Below the pieces are notes generated by a model that saw only the letters and a program-made list of their open reading frames with translations, was not told the origin of the DNA and searched no databases. A DNA stretch of 40,427 nucleotides from JADCRZ01 sp037718865 (GTDB taxonomy: Bacteria; Bacteroidota; Bacteroidia; Chitinophagales; Chitinophagaceae). Positions 1 through 9,036 of this stretch are shown one piece after another; positions within the stretch are counted from its first letter, which is position 1; each line of letters begins with the position of its first letter. The position numbers were made by a program, and so were the translations under genes. The stretch spans positions 1-40,427 of the forward strand of contig JBBJMP010000035.1 of assembly GCA_037718865.1 (NCBI GenBank). The letters are read 5' to 3'.

Positions 1-8
1 AAACCAAG

Positions 9-79
9 TGTTGCCCCGCTGGGGCAATATTAAAAGATAAGCACCTTTCTACAAATGTTTTACCCCTGACCGGGGTAAA
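9..79 (-). repeat. Multi-hairpin intergenic element, copy C
   Basis: Read on the minus strand, an 8-bp stem (arms TTTACCCC and GGGGTAAA, 59-79) begins one base after the VOC gene stop codon. It is followed by a 12-nt linker ending in TTTGTAGAA (58-47), a 19-nt spacer, and a second perfect stem (TTGCCCC / GGGGCAA, 11-27, 3-nt loop). The same layout recurs at 15441, 32522 and 40331. It could act as the terminator or 3' end stabiliser of the gene cluster. Pairing is seen directly; function is inferred. Confidence 0.75.
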
Positions 80-472
80 TTATTTTCCCGGTTCTACTAG
101 GTCCCAAAGGTTACCATACAGATCTTTAAACACCGCGACTTTACCCCAGTTTTCAGTGACCGGTCCCCTTACAAATTCAATTCCTCTTTCGTGCATCCGT
201 GTATAGTCTCTATGCAGGTCATCGGTATATAGAAATAAAAATACGCGTCCGCCGGTCTGGTTGCCTACCCTGCTTTGCTGTTCTTCATTAGCGGCTTGTG
301 CCAGAACCAGCTGGCATCCCGTTGAACCTTTAGGTGCTATCACAACCCATCTTTTTGTTTCACTTAACTGCGAGTCTTCGACCAGGATGAAATCCAGTTT
401 TCCGGTGTAGAATGCTATGGCTTCATCGTAGTCATCGACGACCAGTGCGATGCGGGCAATATCATGTTTCAT
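80..472 (-). CDS. VOC-family (glyoxalase/bleomycin resistance fold) protein
   Basis: 130 aa, a single vicinal oxygen chelate unit. It shows the N-terminal beta-alpha-beta pattern IARIALVVDDYDEAIAFY and the C-terminal strand KDLYGNLWDLVEPG typical of YaeR/PhnB-like members. The usual first metal-ligand His is replaced (RIALVV), so metal-dependent catalysis cannot be assumed and the substrate is unknown. It starts 18 bp after the CYTH gene stop on the same strand and is probably the last gene of the susC1-susD1-CYTH-VOC cluster. A hairpin element directly follows its stop codon. Family assignment is firm; the role is not. Confidence 0.88.
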   Translation of the reverse strand: MKHDIARIALVVDDYDEAIAFYTGKLDFILVEDSQLSETKRWVVIAPKGSTGCQLVLAQAANEEQQSRVGNQTGGRVFLFLYTDDLHRDYTRMHERGIEFVRGPVTENWGKVAVFKDLYGNLWDLVEPGK

Positions 473-490
473 ATTTCATGTTCTTACATC

Positions 491-970
491 CTAAACCCCT
501 TCCTTCCAATTCTTGTAAGGATTAACAGATAACCTTGCATTATAATACCTCACATCATCGGTAATCTCTCTTTCAATCCAATCAGGGAGTGAAAAAGTTT
601 CGTGTTCATCAGCTAATTCCAACTCCGCAACCATCAGCCCCGCATTTTCCCCCAGGAACTCATCCACCTCCCATAATTTTCCTTCGTGATATACCTTAAA
701 CCTTATCTTACTAATTTCTGATGTGCAGAATTGGTTCAGCAATTCACTGGCGTCTGAAGCAGGAATCTTATATTCAAACTCCGGGCGGGAGGCACCAACT
801 GAAGGTCCTTTAATGGTGAGATGAGCCTCATCGCCGGCCAGCCTCACCCTTACGGTTTTATCCGGGTCAGACAGAATATAACCTTGCCTGTAATGCGTGC
901 CGTTATGTTTTGAAGTCTTATTCCAAACGGCCCTGTTCACCAAAAATTTTCGTTCGATTTCTACGCCCAT
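491..970 (-). CDS. CYTH domain protein (triphosphate tunnel metalloenzyme family)
   Basis: 159 aa, a single CYTH domain. The N-terminal ExExK signature is present as EIERK at residues 4-8, followed by the basic VRVRL and LTIKG strands (about residues 40-55) and the acidic strand VAELEL, which together line the triphosphate/metal tunnel. Small bacterial CYTH proteins are usually inorganic triphosphatases or act on nucleotide triphosphates; adenylate cyclase activity is less likely at this size. The ATG shares its A with the TGA stop of susD1 (1-base overlap at 970), which suggests translational coupling, an unusual partner for a SusD gene. Confidence 0.9.
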   Translation of the reverse strand: MGVEIERKFLVNRAVWNKTSKHNGTHYRQGYILSDPDKTVRVRLAGDEAHLTIKGPSVGASRPEFEYKIPASDASELLNQFCTSEISKIRFKVYHEGKLWEVDEFLGENAGLMVAELELADEHETFSLPDWIEREITDDVRYYNARLSVNPYKNWKEGV

Positions 971-2421
971 CAGTAGCCAGGGTTCTGAATGATTTTATTC
1001 TTGTTGATATCGATCTGGCTTTGTGGAACCGGAAACAACAGGTCGTTTTCAGACAAAGTCCTGACCAGCCGTAACAGGTCTTTTTTGCTGTTGAGCACCT
1101 GGATAGCCCTTCCGGTACGAACCAGGTCGAACCAGCGATGCCCCTCAAATGCGAGTTCAACCCGGCGCTCCTGTTCCATTGCCAGCCGGAAAGCCCGCTG
1201 GTCAGGAATATCGGCGCCAGTTTTCGGTACGAGCCCGGCCCTGATGCGAACCTGGTTGAGATACATCATAGCTTCGCCGGCGGGCTGGTAACCGGCCTCA
1301 TTCTGGGTTTCGGCATACATCAACAGCACATCTGCATACCTGATCACCGGAATGTTGTTGCCATTATCATTTTTCGTAGCTGGCACATCATAATATTTTT
1401 TTACAAAATTATATTGGATGGTCTGACCGCTGGCATTGACATAAGAGTTAGCCAGCGAGATGGCTTTTCTTTTATCATCTGTTTCGTAAGCCTGGCCAAT
1501 GTCAGCAGAAGGTTGGTTGTTGCCATCACCGCCAAAGGCAATTACCGCATTTCCCGAATTCTCCGGAGCGAAAGAATTCGCCCAGGGGTTTCCTTCCCTT
1601 ACACCACCCGACCTGAATTGAACATCAAAAACCGACTCTTTATTATTCTTATTGGTAACCCTGAATACGTCTGCATAATTTGGCAGCAGATCGTATACGT
1701 TCAGGCTTATCACTTCTTTAAGCCTGGCAGCGGCTTCAGTAAACTTTTTCTGGGTGAGGAAAACCTTTCCTAACAATGCCTTGGCGGCCCCCTGGGTTGC
1801 CCTTCCTACATCGGCTCCCGTATAAGACACAGGCAGCGCTGCTGCAGCTTCTGTAAGGTCTTTTTCGATCTGCGCATATACTTCGGCTTTAGGACTACGG
1901 CCGAATTCGTATCCTGCATCAGGGTCCTTAATTTCTTTAAGCACCAGCGGAACGTCACCAAAACTGCGCACCAGGTGGAAATAGATCAGAGCCCTTGCAA
2001 ATTTAGTTTCTGCGATCGTACGGTTTTTAAGGGATTCATCCATAGTTATACCTTCAATTCTTTCCAGGACTGCATTACAACGCGCTATACCCTGGTACGA
2101 ATCATTCCACCTGACCAGGATAAACGGATTGGTTGTACGGATATAAAACCGGTCAAACTCATCCTGATCAGTCACCGAGCCGGAGGCAACCGGTTGGGTA
2201 TCGTCCGAGCGGATGTCGCCAAAAATATAATTGTTGATATGAATGCCGGGAAGCTGAAGCGAAGCATATACGCCACTTACGGCGTTCTTTATATCATTTG
2301 CATTCAAGTAAAAATTATCTGTAGTAATAGCTGAAATAGGCTGCAGGTCAAGAAAATCTTTTTTACAGGATCCAAGCAGGATGCTGATCATGATCAAACC
2401 GTATATGATGAACGATTTCAT
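970..2421 (-). CDS. RagB/SusD-family nutrient-binding outer membrane lipoprotein (pair 1)
   Basis: 483 aa from the chosen ATG at 2421; the reading frame stays open further upstream, but that stretch overlaps susC1 and has no signal sequence. The start at 2421 gives a short hydrophobic leader ending in LLGSC, a lipobox with Cys19. The SusD hallmark near the C-terminus is visible (VIRYADVLLMYAET and RRVELAFEGHRWFDLVRTGR). SusD proteins lie over the SusC barrel and capture ligand, usually glycans but sometimes peptides. The start is 22 bp after the susC1 stop. The ligand cannot be read from sequence. Confidence 0.94.
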   Translation of the reverse strand: MKSFIIYGLIMISILLGSCKKDFLDLQPISAITTDNFYLNANDIKNAVSGVYASLQLPGIHINNYIFGDIRSDDTQPVASGSVTDQDEFDRFYIRTTNPFILVRWNDSYQGIARCNAVLERIEGITMDESLKNRTIAETKFARALIYFHLVRSFGDVPLVLKEIKDPDAGYEFGRSPKAEVYAQIEKDLTEAAAALPVSYTGADVGRATQGAAKALLGKVFLTQKKFTEAAARLKEVISLNVYDLLPNYADVFRVTNKNNKESVFDVQFRSGGVREGNPWANSFAPENSGNAVIAFGGDGNNQPSADIGQAYETDDKRKAISLANSYVNASGQTIQYNFVKKYYDVPATKNDNGNNIPVIRYADVLLMYAETQNEAGYQPAGEAMMYLNQVRIRAGLVPKTGADIPDQRAFRLAMEQERRVELAFEGHRWFDLVRTGRAIQVLNSKKDLLRLVRTLSENDLLFPVPQSQIDINKNKIIQNPGY

Positions 2422-2443
2422 ACTTGTTTTGTTTAGATAGAAA

Positions 2444-5400
2444 TTAAAATCCAAGATTGATACCAACAGTGAACGTGCGCGAAAGCGGGTAAGCCCCGTA
2501 ATCCACTCCGCTGGTAAGCGGAGAACCCATAAATGTCGATCCGGCATTATTAGGTACTGGTGTAGCCGATTCGTAATTGCTTACTTCCGGGTTGTAGTTC
2601 AGGTATTTGGTCCAGGTATACACATTCTGGACGGAAAAATAAATTCTTGCCTGCTGAACCCGCACTCGTTGCAACACACTTTTTTCTACCTGGTAACCCA
2701 GCGTTATATTGTTGATACGGATGTAAGAAGCATCCTCCACCCAGCGTGAGGAAACAGCGTTGTTCATTCCCGTAGTGCTTCCGTTGGCACGCGGAATTTT
2801 TCCATTACCCGGATTTTCAGGCGAACGCCAGCGATCCAGTACATGGGAAAGCTGGTTCTGTGATCCCTCCACATTTTCAAAGAAACGCCGGCCGAGGTTC
2901 AGGATCCGGCCTCCCTCAACACCCTGAAGGGCAACGTTCAGGTCGATGTTTTTGAAATTAAATGTGTTTGACATTCCAAAACTAAAATGCGGCTGATTAT
3001 TGCCAATGACCGTACGGTCATCTGCATTGATGACCTTGTCATTGTTGATGTCTTCGTACTTTACGTCTCCCGGACGGGATGTGGCATGATGCGGATAACT
3101 GTTCAGGTCAGCCAGGTCTTTGAAAATGCCGATTTGCTTATAACCGTAAAAACTGCCAATGGGTTCCCCGATCAGGGTGATGTTCGTTTCACCAATTCCG
3201 CTGGCGCTTTTTATAGGATCTCCTGTAGGACCCAAAGCCAGCACCTTGTTCTTGTTGAAAGAAATGTTCAGGCTGGTGTTCCATATCAAAGGCCCGGTCA
3301 GGTTGCGGGTATTCAGCGCAAATTCCCATCCTTTGTTTTCCATTTCACCAATATTTTTAAAAGCAGTGCTGAAACCGGTCAACGTAGGTACGTTCACCAG
3401 CAGCAGCAGGTCTTTGGTATTGCGTTTATAGTAATCGGCTATCAGGTAGATACGATCGCTGAACAAACCGATATCTATGCCAACGTCCAGTTGATTGCTT
3501 TTTTCCCAGCCCAGCTTAGGATTTCCCAACGAACTGGGTGCAAGACCGGTAACCAGGTTATTATTAAAAGTGTAATTATCCGCATTTACCGAGGCTACAT
3601 AAGGATAATCATTACTAAAGGCATTGTTGCCTGCGAGTCCGTAGCTGATCCTGATCTTGGCTTCTGACACGGCGGAAATATTCTGCATAAACGATTCTTC
3701 CGTAAGTCGCCAACCTACCGAACCCGCGGGAAATGTGCCCCAACGGTTATCAGGGCCAAACACCGAAGATCCGTCGCGGCGGATAGAAGCGTTTACCAGG
3801 TATTTGTCTTTATAATTATAGCCAAGCCTGGCAAAGTAGGAATTGGTGGCATTCTGGGTTTGCAATGAAGTTACTGCGGTGGGTAAGCCGGCAGCGTTCA
3901 GCGTTTGAACAATATCGTTGGCAAAAGTAGAACCATCGGCGCGGCTCGACTGGTAGTCGAGTTTATATCTCTCCATCCCGATCAGCACATCAACGTTATG
4001 CACATCCCTGAAACTGCGGTTATAGTTCACCGTTTGATTAAATAACCAGCTTAATCCCTGGTCTGAAAAAGCGTGGCCGATGGCCAGGTTGGGTGGCAGC
4101 AATTGATTTAATACGATGCGTGATGTGCGATATGCATTTCTCCGGTTGCTGCTCAGGTTTACATTTCCTGAAGCCCTGTATTTCAGGTTATCCAGGATCT
4201 GGTATTCCGCATAAGTACTTCCCAGCAAATTTGTCGTTACCAGTTCGCTGTTAAATTCCGTAATATTAGCCACGGGGTTAGTGATACCGGGCCAGTTATA
4301 CGGAGCAGCCAATTCAGATTCTGAAGAATAACTGCCGTCGGCGGCATAAATGGGAGCCATCGGCACTGCTGCCAAAGCTGCATTTATTATACCCTGGTCC
4401 GCCCAGTGGCCGTTTGCATTCACTTCCTGCTGGATCTTGTAGGAAGGATTTATGTTTAGTCCCACTTTTATCTTGCTTGATACATTAACATCAACATTGG
4501 CACGAAGCGTATACCTGTCGAGGGTAGACCTTTTAATGATGCCGTCCTGTTTCAGGTATCCGCCACTTACAACGAATTGTGCTTTCTCATTGCCGCCGGA
4601 AACCGAAAGCTGGTAATTGCTGATCGGTGCCTTCCTGAAAATCAGGTCCTGGAAATCATGATCAGGAAGCGCGGCTATTTTTTGCGGGTCGTCAAAATTC
4701 AGCCAGGGAAACACTTCGCCCCTTGGATAGCGATATCGCAGGACGGTCCTGACACTGTTAGGATCTGAGATCTTGCCCGAAGGCACATTATCCAGGTACG
4801 CATTATTGGCTGCCTCCTTGGATAGTTCGGCCATCTGCTGCGAATTGATCAACCCGATCTTTTTCGTTACTTCCTGGAAACCGGCAAATACATCCAGGTT
4901 TACGCTTGTTTTGCCCGTTCTGCCGCGCCGGGTGGTTACAATGATCACCCCGTTCGAACCCCTGGAGCCGTAGATCGCCGTTGAAGAAGCGTCTTTTAAC
5001 ACATCGATGCTGAGGATCTCGCTGCTGTTCAACAGGCTGAATATATTTGGACTAACGATATTTCCATCAACAACGATCAATGGAGAATTACCTGCACTTA
5101 TGGAACCCAAACCCCTCACTTTTATTGCCGGAGTGCTACCCGGGGCGCCATTGTTTTGCTGAACTACGATGCCGGGTATCTTACCCTGTAAAGCTGTGGC
5201 TACATTCGAAACCGGCATATCTTTTATTTCTTTCATAGCTACGGATGAGATCGCAGCAGTTACTGCTGTCCGTCTTTGCGTTCCATAGCCTACTACCACT
5301 ACTTGGTTTAAGGTATTTACGTTTTGGACAAGCACTACGTTAATGACAGACTGGCCACTCATAGCCACCTGCCGGTCCTCAAATCCGATGGAAGAAAAGA

Positions 5401-5635
5401 GCAAACTATCGTTCAGGCGGTCATCCGGTACTGTTAGGCTAAACCGGCCGTTGGCATCAGAGGTGGTACCAATGGCCGTTCCTTTTATGGAGACACTGAC
5501 TCCTGAAACCGCATTTCCACTTTCATCAGTTACGCTTCCGGTGAGTGGTTTCTGAACAGACTGAGCGTTTACCTGGTGTAAGGTTAAGCAAAAAGACAAT
5601 AGTATACATAGCAAAACGGGTGGTTTTCTCTTCAT
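2444..5635 (-). CDS. SusC/RagA-family TonB-dependent outer membrane transporter (pair 1)
   Basis: 1063 aa from the ATG at 5635 (an upstream in-frame ATG at 5671 would place 12 polar residues before the signal peptide). A signal peptide ends near HQVNAQ. It is followed by a carboxypeptidase-like regulatory domain (GSVTDESGNAVSGVSVSIKGT), a TonB-box region (VVVVGYGTQ), the plug domain with the SusC-type motif DVLKDASSTAIYGSRGSNGVIIVTT, and a long C-terminal barrel ending in a beta-signal-like VGINLGF. There is no N-terminal STN domain, so FecI/FecR-type signalling is not expected. It works with the adjacent SusD to import an unknown ligand using TonB energy. Confidence 0.96.
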   Translation of the reverse strand: MKRKPPVLLCILLSFCLTLHQVNAQSVQKPLTGSVTDESGNAVSGVSVSIKGTAIGTTSDANGRFSLTVPDDRLNDSLLFSSIGFEDRQVAMSGQSVINVVLVQNVNTLNQVVVVGYGTQRRTAVTAAISSVAMKEIKDMPVSNVATALQGKIPGIVVQQNNGAPGSTPAIKVRGLGSISAGNSPLIVVDGNIVSPNIFSLLNSSEILSIDVLKDASSTAIYGSRGSNGVIIVTTRRGRTGKTSVNLDVFAGFQEVTKKIGLINSQQMAELSKEAANNAYLDNVPSGKISDPNSVRTVLRYRYPRGEVFPWLNFDDPQKIAALPDHDFQDLIFRKAPISNYQLSVSGGNEKAQFVVSGGYLKQDGIIKRSTLDRYTLRANVDVNVSSKIKVGLNINPSYKIQQEVNANGHWADQGIINAALAAVPMAPIYAADGSYSSESELAAPYNWPGITNPVANITEFNSELVTTNLLGSTYAEYQILDNLKYRASGNVNLSSNRRNAYRTSRIVLNQLLPPNLAIGHAFSDQGLSWLFNQTVNYNRSFRDVHNVDVLIGMERYKLDYQSSRADGSTFANDIVQTLNAAGLPTAVTSLQTQNATNSYFARLGYNYKDKYLVNASIRRDGSSVFGPDNRWGTFPAGSVGWRLTEESFMQNISAVSEAKIRISYGLAGNNAFSNDYPYVASVNADNYTFNNNLVTGLAPSSLGNPKLGWEKSNQLDVGIDIGLFSDRIYLIADYYKRNTKDLLLLVNVPTLTGFSTAFKNIGEMENKGWEFALNTRNLTGPLIWNTSLNISFNKNKVLALGPTGDPIKSASGIGETNITLIGEPIGSFYGYKQIGIFKDLADLNSYPHHATSRPGDVKYEDINNDKVINADDRTVIGNNQPHFSFGMSNTFNFKNIDLNVALQGVEGGRILNLGRRFFENVEGSQNQLSHVLDRWRSPENPGNGKIPRANGSTTGMNNAVSSRWVEDASYIRINNITLGYQVEKSVLQRVRVQQARIYFSVQNVYTWTKYLNYNPEVSNYESATPVPNNAGSTFMGSPLTSGVDYGAYPLSRTFTVGINLGF

Positions 5636-6008
5636 ATCTGGAAGATTTAAATGACGATGAATTTTGTACATAACGTATGATTAAATAACCCGATCCTATT
5701 GATCAGCCTGTATACCATAAATGATTTAGTACAGATCTGATAATAAGTGTGAAGAAGCCGCAAGTTAATTTAAATGTTACCGAAAAAATACTCTAAAGTA
5801 TTCAAAATATTATTCCATTTATTTAATTATCCCTGAAACATAACCGGTTGTCAGTTTGCAGGTATCCGACTGTATCATGTACTTCCCAAGTCATTCTTTC
5901 ATTTTGCATTAAGCAAAAATAAACCGCAGATCCACAACTATTACATAGCGACTTAATCGTACATAATCTGTGAATCTGCGGCTTACACTGACTAAACCGT
6001 TCAGTTAT
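5636..6008. other. 373-bp intergenic region upstream of susC1 and downstream of the sugar dehydrogenase gene
   Basis: No credible gene on either strand. Contents: an inverted repeat with arms AATACT and AGTATT around ctaa (5787-5802), which could be an operator for susC1; a TTTTGC/GCAAAA hairpin (5902-5918); and a 13-bp inverted repeat (5924-5936 and 5969-5981) just after the dehydrogenase gene. I found no exact TAnnTTTG box for susC1. Confidence 0.6.
5924..5981. repeat. 13-bp inverted repeat with ATCTGCGG-type arms
   Basis: Left arm CCGCAGATCCACA (5924-5936) pairs with right arm TGTGAATCTGCGG (5969-5981) with one mismatch around a 32-nt AT-rich loop. It lies about 28 bp beyond the stop of the minus-strand dehydrogenase gene, so it could end or stabilise that transcript. 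The arm sequence resembles a short intergenic motif I recall from many bacterial genomes; that resemblance is from memory, not a search. Confidence 0.55.
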
Positions 6009-7400
6009 TTAAGGAATGAAAACAAGCTTATATACTTTTCCCGTAGTACCAACCGGACCTGCAAGTCCCGTGGTTGTCAGGTAAACTTCGCCATCCAGGT
6101 CCTGTCCGAAACCTTTTAGGTATTGACCCAGGTTATCACCAAATCCCTGGAGGAATATATCTTCATATGTCCATTGATTTTTATTTAATTTATTCGCAAT
6201 GTAAAGTTTTGCATCGGGGATGTTTCTTCTTTGAGAGTAACTGCCAAAAATGTATTTCCCGTTATATTGAGGTATGGATTTACCGCGATAAACATTACCC
6301 CCGATTACTGTGGTACCTACTCCGCCGATCGGGTTAGTGATGGTAGGAAATTGGATGATCGGATCAAGGAGCGGATTACCTGCAGAGTCAACGGTTACGC
6401 AGGTAGGAAAGCCCAGCAGAGGACTAGCTGCATTAAAACAGTAGGATCCTTCTTTAATATTCCATCCATAGTTTCCACCTTTTGAAATAATATTTACTTC
6501 TTCATATAGGTTCTGACCTGCATCTCCGCCGAATATCTGGTTAGTTCCACCCATATCAAAAGAAAACCGGTAGGTATTCCGCAAGCCTATGGCATAGATT
6601 TCATCCAGACCGGGTTTGCCTACATATGGATTGTCTGCAGGTATTCCATAAGGACTTCCGCTGTTCACGTCTATCCTTAACATATTGCCAAGCAGGTTGG
6701 CGTAAATGTCTTGTCCATTACCTCCTGCGTTTGCCGCGTACCAGTCGGATACGTGGCCGTTACCCACGTCATTAGCACCGCCGCCATCTCCGATAGATAT
6801 ATAAAGATAACCGTCTTTCCCAAATGCGATTGTGCCACCATTGTGATTAGACTGGGGATCATCGACATCCAGAATTATTTTTTCAGAACCAAGGTCTGCA
6901 ACGTTGGGATTTGACGCCGACACTTTAAACTCAGAGACGCGATCCGTGTTGTTCCAGGTTGTTGTAGGGGTAGGGCCACCTGCTCGCGGAGGAGCATTAT
7001 AATAAACAAAAAATCGCCCATTGGTTTGATAATTAGGATGAAATGCCAGTCCAAGCAGGCCGCGCTCATCGCCATTTGCATTTAAGGCAATCATCTTACT
7101 GCTTACATCGATAAAAGGAGTGGTCATTCTGTTGCCGTCAGCACCAATGATCCAGATCCTTCCGGGCTGATCAATCACAAATAACCTTTTGCTTCCATCC
7201 GGAACCTCCAGCAAACCTAAAGGAGAGGCTATATTATCGAGTACCAGTTTTAAACTGGGGGCTCCAGCTGCGGGTGGATCTTGTTTAACACATCCCGGAA
7301 GTATGACGAGGAGATTTAATAACAGGAGTAACCATAGGGCAAAAGAAGATTTTCTTCCCAGGCTCCGGGCCAGGGAATGTTGTGTTGTAGGTTGCTGCAT
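6009..7400 (-). CDS. PQQ-dependent sugar dehydrogenase family (glucose/sorbosone dehydrogenase) lipoprotein
   Basis: 463 aa. A basic N-terminus and hydrophobic run end in the lipobox LPGC (around Cys37), so it is an exported lipoprotein. The body is a six-bladed beta-propeller of the soluble glucose dehydrogenase/sorbosone dehydrogenase type, with GLLGLAFHPNYQTNGRFFVYY, NHNGGTIAFGKDGYLYISIGD and AIGLRNTYRFSFD. These carry the His, Asp and Arg positions used for PQQ and calcium binding in the family. It probably oxidises a sugar or aldose in the periplasm. No PQQ biosynthesis genes are in the window. It is separated from susC1 by 373 bp and is probably its own unit. Substrate unknown. Confidence 0.9.
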   Translation of the reverse strand: MQQPTTQHSLARSLGRKSSFALWLLLLLNLLVILPGCVKQDPPAAGAPSLKLVLDNIASPLGLLEVPDGSKRLFVIDQPGRIWIIGADGNRMTTPFIDVSSKMIALNANGDERGLLGLAFHPNYQTNGRFFVYYNAPPRAGGPTPTTTWNNTDRVSEFKVSASNPNVADLGSEKIILDVDDPQSNHNGGTIAFGKDGYLYISIGDGGGANDVGNGHVSDWYAANAGGNGQDIYANLLGNMLRIDVNSGSPYGIPADNPYVGKPGLDEIYAIGLRNTYRFSFDMGGTNQIFGGDAGQNLYEEVNIISKGGNYGWNIKEGSYCFNAASPLLGFPTCVTVDSAGNPLLDPIIQFPTITNPIGGVGTTVIGGNVYRGKSIPQYNGKYIFGSYSQRRNIPDAKLYIANKLNKNQWTYEDIFLQGFGDNLGQYLKGFGQDLDGEVYLTTTGLAGPVGTTGKVYKLVFIP

Positions 7401-7545
7401 ACATGATTTGATTTAGTTAGATGAAAGAATTGGCGGAATAGCAGGTCGCTATCCGTTTGATATTACGAAACATTTAACAACAAGGTTGCCTTGCACCGGA
7501 AATATAACCCCTGAACTTTTGCCTGAAATTGCAGCACTTTCTTAT

Positions 7546-7581
7546 AGCCTGTTTAACGTAGAGGAGTGCTTTAAACAGCCT
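7546..7581 (-). terminator. Stem-loop downstream of the aminotransferase gene
   Basis: Arms AGCCTGTTTAA (7546-7556) and TTAAACAGCCT (7571-7581) pair at 10 of 11 positions around a 14-nt loop, about 85 nt beyond the aminotransferase stop. There is no clean U-tract on the minus strand, so it may be a terminator or a 3' stabiliser. Confidence 0.4.
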
Positions 7582-7665
7582 TTATTTATTGAGATAGAAA
7601 TTAAATAAAACGTATTACCAACTTGCCGCGGGTTGGGGAAATAGATGCACCCAAAGGTTAGGTGT

Positions 7666-8880
7666 TTATTGCATACTGACAGCTTCCTGAACGCGTAATC
7701 TGGCCAGGGCATCAATAATCCTTTTGTACCCTTCTTCAATTTTTTCCATACTGTTGGCAAATGAAATTCTGATACAGTTGGGTTCGCCGAATGCCCTGCC
7801 TGTAACGGTAGACACATGCGCTTTATTAAGCAGATACATACAAAGATCGTCAGCATTGTCGATCATATCATCCCCGTCTTTTCTTCCAAAATACTGATTC
7901 ACCATAGGGAATATGTAAAAGGCACCATCCGGTTCGGCATACTGAAGATCTGGGATCTGGCTGAGTAATTCAATGACGCGGTATTTCCTGCGTTCAAATT
8001 CTTTAACCATGTCCATGGTTGTCGAGAGATCAGCAGTGAGCGCTGTAATGGCTGCGCGCTGCGTAACGGCGTTCGTACCGCTGGTGATCTGTCCCTGCAA
8101 TTTTTCACAAGCCTTTACAATCTCAGCATTGCCGGCGATGTATCCGAGCCGGTAACCGGTCATAGCGTATCCTTTGCTCAATCCGTTTATGACAACCACT
8201 CTATCTTTTATAAAATCAAACTGGGCTATGCTTTCATGTTTGCCGACATAATTGATATATTCGTAAATTTCATCTGACATGATTATAATATCCGGGTGGT
8301 TCCTGAACACTGCGGCCAATGCGGCTAATTCTTCCCTGGTATACACAGCGCCTGTAGGGTTGCTGGGAGAAGAAAACATGAATAATCTTGTTTTTGGTGT
8401 AATGGCCTCTTCGAGTTCACGGGGAGTGATCTTATAACCATTCTGCAAAGAAGTACTGACAACGACTGGTACTCCCTCATTTAATTTCACAATTTCGGAA
8501 TAAGTTACCCAGTATGGGGTGGGAATAATCACTTCATCATTCGTGTCTACTACAGCCATGACAAGATTGGCAATGCTTTGCTTGGCACCAGTGGAAACCA
8601 TGATGTTTTCGGCCTTATAGTCCAGGTTATTGTCGCGTTTTAATTTAGTACAGATGGCTTCGCGAAGATCGGCATAACCGCATACAGGCGTATAGTGAGA
8701 ATAGTTATCGTCAATGGCTTTTTTTGCCGCTTCCTTAATATGCTCCGGAGTGTTAAAATCGGGCTCGCCCAAACTCAGGTCAATCACGTCAATGCCTTTT
8801 TGCCTTAACTCCCTACCGAGTTTTGCCATTTTTAGTGTTTCAGGCTCGTTGAATCGCGATAATCTTGATGATAGTTCCAT
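7666..8880 (-). CDS. Pyridoxal-phosphate aminotransferase, class I/II fold (aspartate aminotransferase-like)
   Basis: 404 aa, full length for the AspC/class I-gamma aminotransferases. Key residues are visible: GAKQS (phosphate cup, about residues 98-102), SPSNPTGA with Asn174, the DEIYEY pair Asp203/Tyr206, the Schiff-base Lys236 in NGLSKGYAMTGYRLGY, and the carboxylate-binding Arg in CIRISFA near the C-terminus. It transfers an amino group between an amino acid and a 2-oxo acid in the cytoplasm; aspartate is the likely but unproven substrate, since aromatic or prephenate-type activity is possible. A TACATTTG box at 8952-8959 and a perfect palindrome in the leader suggest a regulated single-gene unit. 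Confidence 0.93.
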   Translation of the reverse strand: MELSSRLSRFNEPETLKMAKLGRELRQKGIDVIDLSLGEPDFNTPEHIKEAAKKAIDDNYSHYTPVCGYADLREAICTKLKRDNNLDYKAENIMVSTGAKQSIANLVMAVVDTNDEVIIPTPYWVTYSEIVKLNEGVPVVVSTSLQNGYKITPRELEEAITPKTRLFMFSSPSNPTGAVYTREELAALAAVFRNHPDIIIMSDEIYEYINYVGKHESIAQFDFIKDRVVVINGLSKGYAMTGYRLGYIAGNAEIVKACEKLQGQITSGTNAVTQRAAITALTADLSTTMDMVKEFERRKYRVIELLSQIPDLQYAEPDGAFYIFPMVNQYFGRKDGDDMIDNADDLCMYLLNKAHVSTVTGRAFGEPNCIRISFANSMEKIEEGYKRIIDALARLRVQEAVSMQ

Positions 8881-8888
8881 ACGCTTAG

Positions 8889-8904
8889 TCCGTCTGCAGA
8901 CGGA
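8889..8904. promoter_or_regulatory. Perfect 16-bp palindrome in the aminotransferase leader
   Basis: TCCGTCTGCAGACGGA is self-complementary with no mismatch and sits 9-24 nt before the ATG at 8880, inside the roughly 60-nt leader predicted from the TACATTTG box. It could be a protein operator or a hairpin near the translation start. Perfect symmetry at the centre fits a DNA-binding dimer site better than a loop. No regulator gene is nearby. Confidence 0.5.
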
Positions 8905-8951
8905 GATTTATGAAGTTTTAAATAATTATTTTCCCTAAGGTTTCAAAGCAG

Positions 8952-8959
8952 CAAATGTA
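8952..8959 (-). promoter_or_regulatory. -7 promoter box TACATTTG for the aminotransferase gene
   Basis: Exact match to the Bacteroidota -7 consensus TAnnTTTG on the minus strand, 71 nt before the ATG. I see no clear TTTG at the -33 position. Confidence 0.5.
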
Positions 8960-9036
8960 TTAAAAAATTATAACCGTAATAAAACTTAGTCACTATATTC
9001 AAATCTTACGGGGCAAGATATTCCCATCTTCCATCC

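Noticed and set aside
970..1160. Extension of CYTH or overlapping short frames around the susD1 stop
   Set aside because: The EIERK signature is at the normal distance from the ATG at 970; longer or overlapping frames add nothing family-like.
1138..1773. 211-codon plus-strand frame opposite susD1
   Set aside because: The minus strand has clear SusD motifs over this stretch; the plus-strand product has no recognisable feature.
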